NCBI GenBank assembly: GCA_016124945.1
Contig: WGMT01000005.1
Span: forward strand, 62,001-126,000
Direction of reading: 5' to 3'
Source of the DNA: a bacterium
Lineage (GTDB): Bacteria > Chloroflexota > Anaerolineae > Caldilineales > Caldilineaceae
DNA: 64,000 bases
Shown here: positions 29,088 through 37,141 of the stretch, one piece after another
How the letters are laid out: each line of letters opens with the position of its first letter
Position numbering within the stretch: position 1 is the stretch's first letter
The notes under the pieces: model-generated
The model's input: the letters and a program-made list of their open reading frames with translations, nothing else
The model's database searches: none
What the model was told of the DNA's origin: nothing
Made by a program: the position numbers and the translations under genes

Positions 29088-29171
29088 GAGATTAAGAGAC
29101 TAGGCGATTAGGAGATTTCAGATCCTATCGACGATCTGAAATCTCCCAATCGTTTAATCGCTCAATCTCCA
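29088..29171. repeat. Hairpin element (GATTAGG-type units, GAGATTTCAGAT...ATCTGAAATCTC core)
   Basis: Near-identical core to 46866-46928. Confidence 0.85.
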
Positions 29172-29204
29172 ATCTGCCCAAAATCACGCTAGAAAGAGTT
29201 CGAT

Positions 29205-30104
29205 ATGCCTTACTCTCTCCAAATCGGCGCGATTCGCTGTCATATTGTCAGTGATGGACGGCAACGCAGCGACGGCGGCGGCTTTTTTGGGCTGGTGCCG
29301 CGCACGCTGTGGGAGCCGGTGGTGGCGCCGGATACAAAAAATCGTATCCCGTCGGATCTGCGCTGTCTTTTGATCGAGTCGGAGCAGGGCTTGATTTTAG
29401 TTGACACAGGGCAGGGAGACAAAATCACAGCGAAGAGCCGCGGCTTCCTGGGTATGACCGACGCCAACCGGCGCTTGATCGGTGACCTGGCCCAGCTCGG
29501 CATCGCCCCCGAGGACGTCGATATCGTCCTCCTTACCCACCTCCACGGGGACCACGCTGGCGGGGCCACTCGCTTCCAGGTCGGGAACGATCCCAACAGC
29601 GACGTCGTCCCTACCTTTCCGCGGGCACGCTATCTGGTACAACGCCAGGAACTCGCCGACGCCAGCTTCCCAAACGAACGTACACGCGGCACCTACTTCC
29701 CCGAAAACTGGGAACCGCTCCACACCGCCGGTCAACTTGACGTGGTGGCGGGCGATCAATACTTGACGCCCAGCGTACGCACTGAAATCATCCCTGGCCA
29801 CACGGCAAGCTTGCAGGTGGTGTGGGTGGAAAATGGCGGCGAAAGCCTGCTCTTTTTGGGCGACGCCTGCAACTGGGCCGTCCACTTGGAACGCCTGGCC
29901 TGGGTGCCCGCCTTCGACCTCGACCCCATGATCAGCATCGAAAGCAAACGTCATCTGCGCGGCGAGGCCATGCGCCGCAACGCATTGCTCATCTTCCAAC
30001 ACGACGCTCAAGTGGTCACCGGGCGGCTGCAAGAGGGGAAACGCGATCCCATTGTGCAGGTAGAGATTGGCGAAGCGGCGTGGCGACCAGAGGATGTGTT
30101 GTAG
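29205..30104 (+). CDS. MBL-fold metallo-hydrolase
   Basis: LLTHLHGDHAGG (HxHxDH motif). Confidence 0.88.
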   Translation: MPYSLQIGAIRCHIVSDGRQRSDGGGFFGLVPRTLWEPVVAPDTKNRIPSDLRCLLIESEQGLILVDTGQGDKITAKSRGFLGMTDANRRLIGDLAQLGIAPEDVDIVLLTHLHGDHAGGATRFQVGNDPNSDVVPTFPRARYLVQRQELADASFPNERTRGTYFPENWEPLHTAGQLDVVAGDQYLTPSVRTEIIPGHTASLQVVWVENGGESLLFLGDACNWAVHLERLAWVPAFDLDPMISIESKRHLRGEAMRRNALLIFQHDAQVVTGRLQEGKRDPIVQVEIGEAAWRPEDVL

Positions 30105-30108
30105 ACAC

Positions 30109-30133
30109 GTAGTGCGTAGTGCGTGTACCGTTT
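30109..30133. repeat. Solo left arm GTAGTGCGTAGTGCGTGTACC
   Basis: gtagtgcgtagtgcgtgtacc after the MBL stop, no clear right arm. Confidence 0.7.
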
Positions 30134-30198
30134 GAGGCGGTGAGCGTTTATTAGCAAGCCCAATCTATCCCCATCATCTCACCATCCCAGTGTCCTCT

Positions 30199-31065
30199 AT
30201 GCAAACCCAACCTGCACTCCAAAACTCCGCCGCTGCCCGCGCCGCTTTGTGGATGGTGGGCGCGCTGGCTTCGTTTATGCTCATGGCCATCGGTGGGCGT
30301 GAGCTGGCGGGGCACCTAAGCACCTTTCAGATCCTCTTTTTTCGGAGTGTAATTGGCCTGCTGGTGATCGGGGTGGTTGTGCTGCGTCAGGATCGGCGGC
30401 TGATGCGCACCGAACAGTTCGGCCTGCATCTACTGCGCAATCTTGTCCACTATGGGGGACAGTGGGGATGGTTCTATGGGCTGGGGTTGATCCCGCTGGC
30501 CGAAGTCTTCGCAATTGAGTTCACCGTGCCGGTGTGGACGGCGATCCTGGCGGCGCTCTTACTGGGCGAACGTCTCACGCGCGGACGCATCATCGCCATT
30601 GTCTTCGGGCTGGTGGGCATGCTGGTGATCCTGCGTCCTGGTGTGGCGATGGTGCAGCCGGCGGCATTGGCCGTCCTCGGGGCGGCGTTGGGCTATGCCC
30701 TGGCCCACACCTTCACCAAAAAATTGACCCGCCGTGACGCACCCCTCACCATCCTCTTCTACATGACGCTGATCCAACTGCCGTTGGGGTTAATCCCGTC
30801 GATCTTCGGCTGGGTGACGCCCACACCGATCCTGTGGGCATGGCTCACTGTGGTGGGCATCGGCGCACTGACAGCCCACTACTGCATGACACGCGCCCTG
30901 ATCCTGGCCGACGCCACTGTCGTCGTGCCCATGGATTTTTTGCGTTTGCCCCTCATCGCCCTCATCGGCTTCCTCTTTTACAACGAACCCCTGGCATGGA
31001 GTGTCCTTGTGGGCGCGGTGATTATGTTGGTGGGGAACTTGATCAACATTCGGGGGGAGCGTTGA
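30199..31065 (+). CDS. EamA/DMT-family transporter
   Basis: 10-TM pattern; FFRSVIGLLVIG, EFTVPVWTAILAALLLGERLTRGR, YNEPLAWSVLVGAVIMLVGNLI. Confidence 0.85.
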   Translation: MQTQPALQNSAAARAALWMVGALASFMLMAIGGRELAGHLSTFQILFFRSVIGLLVIGVVVLRQDRRLMRTEQFGLHLLRNLVHYGGQWGWFYGLGLIPLAEVFAIEFTVPVWTAILAALLLGERLTRGRIIAIVFGLVGMLVILRPGVAMVQPAALAVLGAALGYALAHTFTKKLTRRDAPLTILFYMTLIQLPLGLIPSIFGWVTPTPILWAWLTVVGIGALTAHYCMTRALILADATVVVPMDFLRLPLIALIGFLFYNEPLAWSVLVGAVIMLVGNLINIRGER

Positions 31066-31487
31066 AGCGTTGAAGCGTTGAAGCGTTGAAACGTTGAAGC
31101 GTTGAAACGTTGAAGCGTTGAAACGTTGAAGCGTTGAAACGTTGAAGCGTTGAAACGTTGAAACGTTGAAGCGTTGAAGCGTTGAAACGTTGAAGCGTTG
31201 AAACGTTGAAACGTTGAAGCGTTGAAGCGTTGAAACGTTGAAGCGTTGAAACGTTGAAGCGTTGAAACGGTGGAACGGTGGAACGGTGGAACGGTGGAAC
31301 GGTGGAACGGTGGAACGGTGGAACGGTGGAACGGTGGAACGGTGGAACGGTGGAACGTCTCGACATCATTGTTTCCCCGCTCCAACGCTCCAACGCTTCA
31401 ACGTTTCAACGCTTCAACGCTTCAACGCTCTATCGCTCCAACGCTCTATCGCTTCAACGCTCCACCGCTCCACCGCTTCCTCACACC
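31056..31487. repeat. Large bipartite octamer minisatellite: (GTTGAAGC/GTTGAAAC)n then (GGTGGAAC)n, spacer, then inverted (CGCTTCAAC/CGCTCCAAC) arm
   Basis: ~430 bp of 8-bp units; stop codon of the EamA gene is in the first unit. Confidence 0.95.
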
Positions 31488-32332
31488 ATGTCCAGATCGC
31501 GCTTGATCTTCGGGATGACTTCCTCCGCAGCAGCGCGCCCGGCTTCGAGGAGTTCGTCGATGTGACCGAGATCAATTAGGCTGAAGTCGCTGATCATGGG
31601 CAGGATCACCCGGTCGGCGCGAGCGCCGTCATTGTGGGTGGATCGCATCAGCATGTAGAGCGCCGTGAGGGTCAATTCCAGCACATTCTGCGGGTTTTTG
31701 CCGCCAATGGATCCGGGCGGCAGCAGATCGACGGCGATGACATAATCCGCACCCAAACGCCGCGCCACGGTGACAGGCAAGTTGTTGAGAATGCCACCGT
31801 CCACAAGCATGTGACCGTCAATTTCCGTAGGGCTGAGGATACCCGGCACGCTGGAACTGGCACGCAGTGCCTCAGAAATACGTCCTTGCACAACGGCCAC
31901 AAGCTCGCCGCTGACAATGTCGGCAGCAACGGCGGCAAAGGGAATTTTAAGATCCTCAAAGGTGGCTGGGTGATCGTCCAGACAATCTTCGATCCACTGG
32001 GTGACACGGTCATAGTTAAGCAAGCCGAGCTTGGGCAGTGCAAACGACGCCAACTCGAACCAACTGGTTTTGCGGATTAACTCTTCCATGCGTTTGGGTG
32101 CGAGACCAGCAGCGTACATACCGCCGGCAATGGCGCCCGCGCTGGTGCCGGCAATACAATCGATGGGGATGTTGTGCTTGTCCAGCACTTCGAGCACACC
32201 GATGTGGGCAATGCCGCGGGCGGCACCACCGCCCAACGCCAGCCCAACCCGGCGGCGCGGCGGCTGGCCAACCCAGCGCACTTGCACAGTACGGTGCCGT
32301 TCATACTCTTCAGGAAGATTTGAAATGCTCAT
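31481..32332 (-). CDS. Patatin-like phospholipase (RssA-like)
   Basis: GLALGGGAARGIAHIGVLEVL, GTSAGAIAGG, DGGILNNLPV. Confidence 0.9.
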   Translation of the reverse strand: MSISNLPEEYERHRTVQVRWVGQPPRRRVGLALGGGAARGIAHIGVLEVLDKHNIPIDCIAGTSAGAIAGGMYAAGLAPKRMEELIRKTSWFELASFALPKLGLLNYDRVTQWIEDCLDDHPATFEDLKIPFAAVAADIVSGELVAVVQGRISEALRASSSVPGILSPTEIDGHMLVDGGILNNLPVTVARRLGADYVIAVDLLPPGSIGGKNPQNVLELTLTALYMLMRSTHNDGARADRVILPMISDFSLIDLGHIDELLEAGRAAAEEVIPKIKRDLDMV

Positions 32333-32373
32333 TGAGGGGGGATCCTTTGTTGAACACAAAACTGGAAATAATG

Positions 32374-32462
32374 GGGCGATTAAGGGATTAAGCGATTAGG
32401 GGATTTCAGAAGCCATGTTCCCCACGATTCCCCAATCGCCTAATCTCCAAATCGCTTAATCA
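32374..32462. repeat. Octamer hairpin element (GATTAAGG/GATTAAGC units)
   Basis: gattaagggattaagcgattaggggatttcag...cgattccccaatcgcctaatctccaaatcgcttaatc; supplies MFS gene stop. Confidence 0.85.
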
Positions 32463-33646
32463 CCTCTGCTCAGCACCGGTACAGGCTCTACCTTCGCCTT
32501 CGGTTGCCGGGCAAGGAAGAAGGCCGCAATCGTGGCGCCAATGGGCAAGAGCGCCACACCATGCAACGACGCCGCCATACCGGTGTAGTCGGCCACCCAG
32601 CCGACAATACCTGTCCCCGCGGCGCCGGTGGCAAACATAAAGCCGAGCACCGCCCCACTGGCCAGTCCCTGACGCTTGGGCAGCAGATTCTGCGCCATCA
32701 CCACCAGGACGCTGTGGGGTATCCCCACAAGGAAACCTGCCACCCCGGCCAGCAGCAGATACAAACCACCATCCACAAAAAGCATGGCATAGGTGAAGGG
32801 CGCAGTGAAGGCCGATGCCCACATGAGCAGCGTACGGTGTTCCAACCGATCTCCCAGGATGCCGCCAACGAGGGTGCCGATGGCCAGCGTCGTGCTAAAA
32901 ACACCCACCAGGAAACCGTAGGTGGCTGGTTCAAAATTCTGATCGGCGAAGAATTTGGGCAGCAGGCCGTAGTAGCTCTGTTGCACCGTCGCCCGCAGCG
33001 CCACAAAGACGGCAAACGCCACGATCACGCTCAAGCGGCGATCCACCGACGGCGCACGCTTCGCTTTGGCCGCAGCCTGTGGATCGCCGTCCTTGCGCGC
33101 TGCAATAGGACTGTACAAACCGTAGGCCATCAACGCCACAGCGGGCAGTGTGGCCAATGCCACCAGCCGCGCCCCAGCCAGATCCAGGTATTGGAGCACC
33201 AGCCCAGCAATAATCGGCCCAAACGCCAACCCCATCTGCCCCAATAGAAAGAAGATCGCCGTCGAACTCGAAGATCGGCGTCCACCGGCATCGCTGGCGA
33301 CCATCGCACCTTGAGGGTGAAAAGCGCCACTGCCCAACGAGGCCAGCGTCATCATCGTCACCAGGAAAACATAACCTTCAGCAAAGGTGGCCAGGCTGTA
33401 GAAGGTCGCCGTCCACAGCAGACCGAGCGCGCCCAACCATCGCCCCGACAAGCGATCCGCCAGCCAACCGAAGACGGGCTGCGAAAGCGATCCCACCAGT
33501 TGATAGAGCATGATGCCCAGCCCAATCTGGCCGTTGGAAATGGCAAAGGGCACCGCCAACACCGTCAAAATCATGGCCACAGACGAGTTCAGAATGTCGA
33601 TGGCAAAATGGCCGATGGAGACGGCGGAGAGACGCTTGAGGTTCAT
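32456..33646 (-). CDS. MFS transporter (fosmidomycin-resistance-like)
   Basis: 12-TM; GHFAIDILNSSVAMILTVLAVPFAISNGQIGLGIMLYQLVGSLSQPVFGWLADR. Confidence 0.8.
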   Translation of the reverse strand: MNLKRLSAVSIGHFAIDILNSSVAMILTVLAVPFAISNGQIGLGIMLYQLVGSLSQPVFGWLADRLSGRWLGALGLLWTATFYSLATFAEGYVFLVTMMTLASLGSGAFHPQGAMVASDAGGRRSSSSTAIFFLLGQMGLAFGPIIAGLVLQYLDLAGARLVALATLPAVALMAYGLYSPIAARKDGDPQAAAKAKRAPSVDRRLSVIVAFAVFVALRATVQQSYYGLLPKFFADQNFEPATYGFLVGVFSTTLAIGTLVGGILGDRLEHRTLLMWASAFTAPFTYAMLFVDGGLYLLLAGVAGFLVGIPHSVLVVMAQNLLPKRQGLASGAVLGFMFATGAAGTGIVGWVADYTGMAASLHGVALLPIGATIAAFFLARQPKAKVEPVPVLSRGD

Positions 33647-33787
33647 AGAAGCTGCTTTCGTTGAGATCTAATTCGTTAACATCTAATTCGTTGACACTAC
33701 TAACCGGATACTATATTGTAGCAGACGGCTCCTGTCCTCTTCAAATGTTTTCAGAAAATCTGTACCCACTTTTCTGCCCATTCTGAG

Positions 33788-33868
33788 AAAGTGCCGGGGA
33801 CTTTTCGTTGTCGCGCGACAGGGGTTTCATTCTTGGCGCCACGTTCTTCGTGAAGTCCCCGGCACTTT
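33788..33868. repeat. Inverted repeat AAAGTGCCGGGGACTT...AAGTCCCCGGCACTTT
   Basis: 16-bp perfect arms in divergent region. Confidence 0.8.
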
Positions 33869-33919
33869 GTGTAAAGACATCGAGATCTCTACGTAACTCA
33901 CCTTCAAGGAGAATCAGAC

Positions 33920-34708
33920 GTGCCAACTGTCATCTTTCTGATGATCGACGGGACTCGCCCCGATGCCATTGCGGCGGCGGGCTGCCCCAATCTCGAAGCG
34001 TTGCAGCAGCGCAGCGCCTATACCCTGGCAGCATCGTCGGTGATGCCTTCGATTACATTGCCCTGTCACATGTCGATCTTTCACAGCGTGCCGCCGACGC
34101 GCCACGGCATCACGTCGAACACCTACATCCCCATGGCGCGACCCCTGCCCGGCCTGATCGAAATCGCAGCGCAGGCCGGCAAACGATGTGCCTTCTTCCA
34201 CAACTGGGAACAACTGCGCGATCTCAGTCGCCCCGGCATGCTCCACTACAGCCGTTGCGTCAACGATTGCGCCGTCAACGACGACAGCGATCACACCACT
34301 GTCGAAGACTACCTCGCCTACCAGGACGCCTACGCGCCTGATTTTGCCTTCGTCTACCTTGGCACCGTAGACGAGGTGGGCCATCGCTACGGGTGGATGA
34401 GCGAGGGCTATCTGAAACAGCTCGCCCATGTGGACAGCGCAGTCGGTCGCCTGCTCGATGCCCTGCCCGACGGCTCGACCGTCCTCTTTCAGAGCGATCA
34501 CGGCGGCCACGACCGCAGCCACGGCACCGATCAACCCGAAGACATGACCATCCCCTGGATGATCAGCGGGCCGGGGATTCGCGAGAACTACGCCATCCAG
34601 GCGCCGGTTTCACTGCTCGACACTGCGCCGACGCTGGCGCACGTTTTGGGGTTGGCGCCGCACTTCCAGTGGGAGGGCAGCATCCCTCAGGAGATTTTCC
34701 ATGCCTAG
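33920..34708 (+). CDS. Alkaline phosphatase / nucleotide pyrophosphatase family protein
   Basis: FLMIDGTRPDAIAAAGCPNLEAL, SSVMPSITLPCHMSIFHSVPPTRHGI, QSDHGGHDRSHGT. Confidence 0.88.
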   Translation: MPTVIFLMIDGTRPDAIAAAGCPNLEALQQRSAYTLAASSVMPSITLPCHMSIFHSVPPTRHGITSNTYIPMARPLPGLIEIAAQAGKRCAFFHNWEQLRDLSRPGMLHYSRCVNDCAVNDDSDHTTVEDYLAYQDAYAPDFAFVYLGTVDEVGHRYGWMSEGYLKQLAHVDSAVGRLLDALPDGSTVLFQSDHGGHDRSHGTDQPEDMTIPWMISGPGIRENYAIQAPVSLLDTAPTLAHVLGLAPHFQWEGSIPQEIFHA

Positions 34709-35468
34709 CCCGGTGCAAGATCTACTGCCCTTCGCCCGCGAACTGGCCGCCGCCGCCGGTGACGTGGTGATGCACTACTTCCGCAACGGCTTTCAAGTGG
34801 ACATCAAAACCGATCGCTCGCCCGTCACCACCGCCGACCGTGAAGCGGAACTGCGCATGCGCGAGCTGATCAACCAACGCTTCCCTGATCACGGCGTGCT
34901 GGGCGAAGAGTTCCCACCCCACCAGCCCGACGCCCGCTACGTGTGGGTGCTCGATCCCATCGACGGCACAGCCAACTTCGTGGCGCGCAACTACCTCTTC
35001 GGCAACATGGCCGCCCTGCTTGAGGACGGTCAACCGATCCTCGGTTTTGTCAATCACCCTGCCGCAGGTGAGCTTTTCCTGGGCGACAACCAGACCGCCT
35101 GGCGCAATGAAGACGTGATCCACGTCAGCACCACCCCATCCATCGAGGACGCGCTGCTGCTGGTGAGCGAACACCTCAGCGTCGAACGCTACCAGAACGG
35201 CGTCCACTTCGAGGATCTTATCCGCCGTGTGCGTGAATACCGGGGTTGGGGCGGCTGTCACGGCTTTTCGCTGGTGGCGCAGGGCAGCGCCGACATCTCG
35301 CTCGAACCCTTCATGCACCCGTGGGATCGCCTACCCCTGATCCCCCTGATCCGCGGCGCCGGCGGCATGATCACCGACTGGCGCGGCAACGATCCCGTCA
35401 GCAACGACAGTACCGTCGCCACCAACGGGCGCATCCACGAAGCCGTGCTGCGGGCGATTAACGATTGA
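34701..35468 (+). CDS. Inositol monophosphatase / histidinol-phosphatase family protein
   Basis: GEEFPPHQPDARYVWVLDPIDGTANFVARN; ATGCCTAG overlap with previous gene. Confidence 0.88.
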   Translation: MPSPVQDLLPFARELAAAAGDVVMHYFRNGFQVDIKTDRSPVTTADREAELRMRELINQRFPDHGVLGEEFPPHQPDARYVWVLDPIDGTANFVARNYLFGNMAALLEDGQPILGFVNHPAAGELFLGDNQTAWRNEDVIHVSTTPSIEDALLLVSEHLSVERYQNGVHFEDLIRRVREYRGWGGCHGFSLVAQGSADISLEPFMHPWDRLPLIPLIRGAGGMITDWRGNDPVSNDSTVATNGRIHEAVLRAIND

Positions 35469-35487
35469 CGATTTTCGATTGACGATT
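35456..35487 (+). repeat. Heptamer array (GATTNNC units)
   Basis: gattaacgattgacgattttcgattgacgatt; encodes last residues and stop of the IMPase gene. Confidence 0.7.
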
Positions 35488-35561
35488 CCGCTTTCGCCAA
35501 TCACAGCCAACAACTGGTCGCTCGTCAACGAAAACTTGTAGGCTTGTATCTCCAATAGAAA

Positions 35562-35590
35562 GCGCCACCTGCAACCGGTGCAGGTGGCGC
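35562..35590. terminator. Hairpin GCGCCACCTGCA-ACCGG-TGCAGGTGGCGC
   Basis: 12-bp perfect stem, 5-nt loop between convergent genes. Confidence 0.6.
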
Positions 35591-35663
35591 GAATGGGTGC
35601 TTGGGCAGCGCATAGGTTAGATCATCGGGATGATTGATATATCCCACGAGATGTGGGCGTAGG

Positions 35664-36071
35664 TTAATCCTTTTCCGGCAGCGTTTCTTGTTGGAGAAGA
35701 TGTTCAGGAAGGGACTGGAAGTGTGGATCCCGGTGAACGAGGGTGGCGTTTTGTACTGCGGCTGTCGCTGCAATAAGCGCATCGATCTGTGGCAAGCGCG
35801 CCGTCGCTGCAGCACGTAGATCCAACGAGCGGTACACAATCTCAGACGAGATTGGGACGATACCGGTCATCATCTCGCTGATCTGCTGCCACTCGTCATC
35901 GAAGAGCGATGTGGAGCCTATGGCGCGCAGACGGCTCCAGAATTCGGCCATGCTAAGCACACTTAAGTACACAATGGTTTTCTCGTCACTCAAAATCTCC
36001 TGCACCCGGTGGCCCCCCGATTCGCCAAAGTAAAAAGCCAGCAGCGCTGAAGAGTCCAGCAGGTAGCTCAC
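35664..36071 (-). CDS. vapC: PIN-domain toxin (VapC-like)
   Basis: MSYLLDSSALLAFYFGESGG; DALIAATAAVQNATLVHRDPHF. Confidence 0.88.
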   Translation of the reverse strand: MSYLLDSSALLAFYFGESGGHRVQEILSDEKTIVYLSVLSMAEFWSRLRAIGSTSLFDDEWQQISEMMTGIVPISSEIVYRSLDLRAAATARLPQIDALIAATAAVQNATLVHRDPHFQSLPEHLLQQETLPEKD

Positions 36072-36328
36072 GGGCGCGCCTCGTCGTCGTCCTCTTGTAG
36101 ACGCTCCGCAATCAGGTCACGTACGGGATCTACGCCAGGGGGAAGGAGTTTGCGTCCGGCGCCGTGAAGGGCCGCGGCGCGCTGGGCGCGTTTGGGCTGC
36201 GGCGTTGCAATCAACGAGCCATCGGCGCTCACTGACCATTTGAGCTGTGTTCCCGGCGTCAGTGCCAGTGCTCGCACGATTTCTGCCGGTAACGTTACTT
36301 GGTTCTTTCCTGTGATTGTCGTAATCAT
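36068..36328 (-). CDS. vapB: AbrB/SpoVT-type antitoxin (VapB-like)
   Basis: MITTITGKNQVTLPAEIVRALALTPGTQLKWSV; overlaps PIN start. Confidence 0.88.
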   Translation of the reverse strand: MITTITGKNQVTLPAEIVRALALTPGTQLKWSVSADGSLIATPQPKRAQRAAALHGAGRKLLPPGVDPVRDLIAERLQEDDDEARP

Positions 36329-36475
36329 GTGTTGAGTATATGTCAAGGGTAGAAGCAGGTCAAGGGAAATTTTGCTACAAGGATATAGCTGCGCCAGATG
36401 GCTGTGGGAGAGAGGGGTCTGCATACGCTTCTCTGTTCAGCAAAGAAATGCTGAATGAAGCTTCGTGCGTTCCAG

Positions 36476-36748
36476 TCAGCGATTTAATCGCCGATAAATC
36501 CCACCTCTTGCACCCAAATCGATTACCAATACGATCAACTGATCTTCTTCGATCTGATAGATAATGCGCCAGGATCCTACTCGCCACTTTCGGTACTCAA
36601 ATCCCTGCAAGTGTTCTCCAGCATGGGGGTCTTTGGCAATTTCATCCAACGCTGCCGAAATCCGCTTCATCACATCTACAGGCAGTCGCCTAAGTTGACG
36701 TTTGGCCTGGCGCTGAATAATGATGCGCCAGGATGATTCTTTAGTCAT
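36476..36748 (-). CDS. RelE/ParE-family toxin
   Basis: WRIIIQRQAKRQLRRLPVDVMKRISAALDEIAKDPHAG...WRIIYQIEEDQLIVLVIDLGARGGIYR. Confidence 0.9.
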   Translation of the reverse strand: MTKESSWRIIIQRQAKRQLRRLPVDVMKRISAALDEIAKDPHAGEHLQGFEYRKWRVGSWRIIYQIEEDQLIVLVIDLGARGGIYRRLNR

Positions 36749-37028
36749 TGGCTAACAGTCCATCGGCGATCAGTTCCGCCTTGACTGTTTCCCAATCTTC
36801 CCCGCTCTCAGGATCTTCGAGCCACTCCTGGTGTGCCATTTGTGCACGTTGACCGGCCCGGTAATCTTCTAACACCTCAAGAATCGCTGTGTAGTCATCA
36901 AAGGGAATCACGACGGCGGTTGGGCGGTTGTAGCGCTCGATGACGGTATCATTGCCAACCATGGCGCTTTCCAGCACGTCACGCCACTTAACGCGTGCTT
37001 CATCACTTTTCATTACCTGTGTGGCCAT
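36741..37028 (-). CDS. Phd/YefM-family antitoxin
   Basis: SDEARVKWRDVLESAMVGNDTVIERYNRPTAVVIPFDDY; overlaps toxin start. Confidence 0.88.
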   Translation of the reverse strand: MATQVMKSDEARVKWRDVLESAMVGNDTVIERYNRPTAVVIPFDDYTAILEVLEDYRAGQRAQMAHQEWLEDPESGEDWETVKAELIADGLLAND

Positions 37029-37141
37029 TGTTTTCCTCTCTTAAAGTCTCTAGTTACTAGAGAGAGTGTAGACTTATGAGCCGATTCTGTCAATCCTTTC
37101 TTAAAGCACCGGCTGACCAACATCCCCAACGCGATCCATCG

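Noticed and set aside
31056-31487. Possible CRISPR array
   Set aside because: Units are 8 bp, contiguous, without unique spacers, and no cas genes nearby.
30978-31579. Several repetitive ORFs (RFNASTFQRFNAS, ERWNGGTVERWNGG)
   Set aside because: Octamer minisatellite is open in several frames on both strands; not supported as protein coding.
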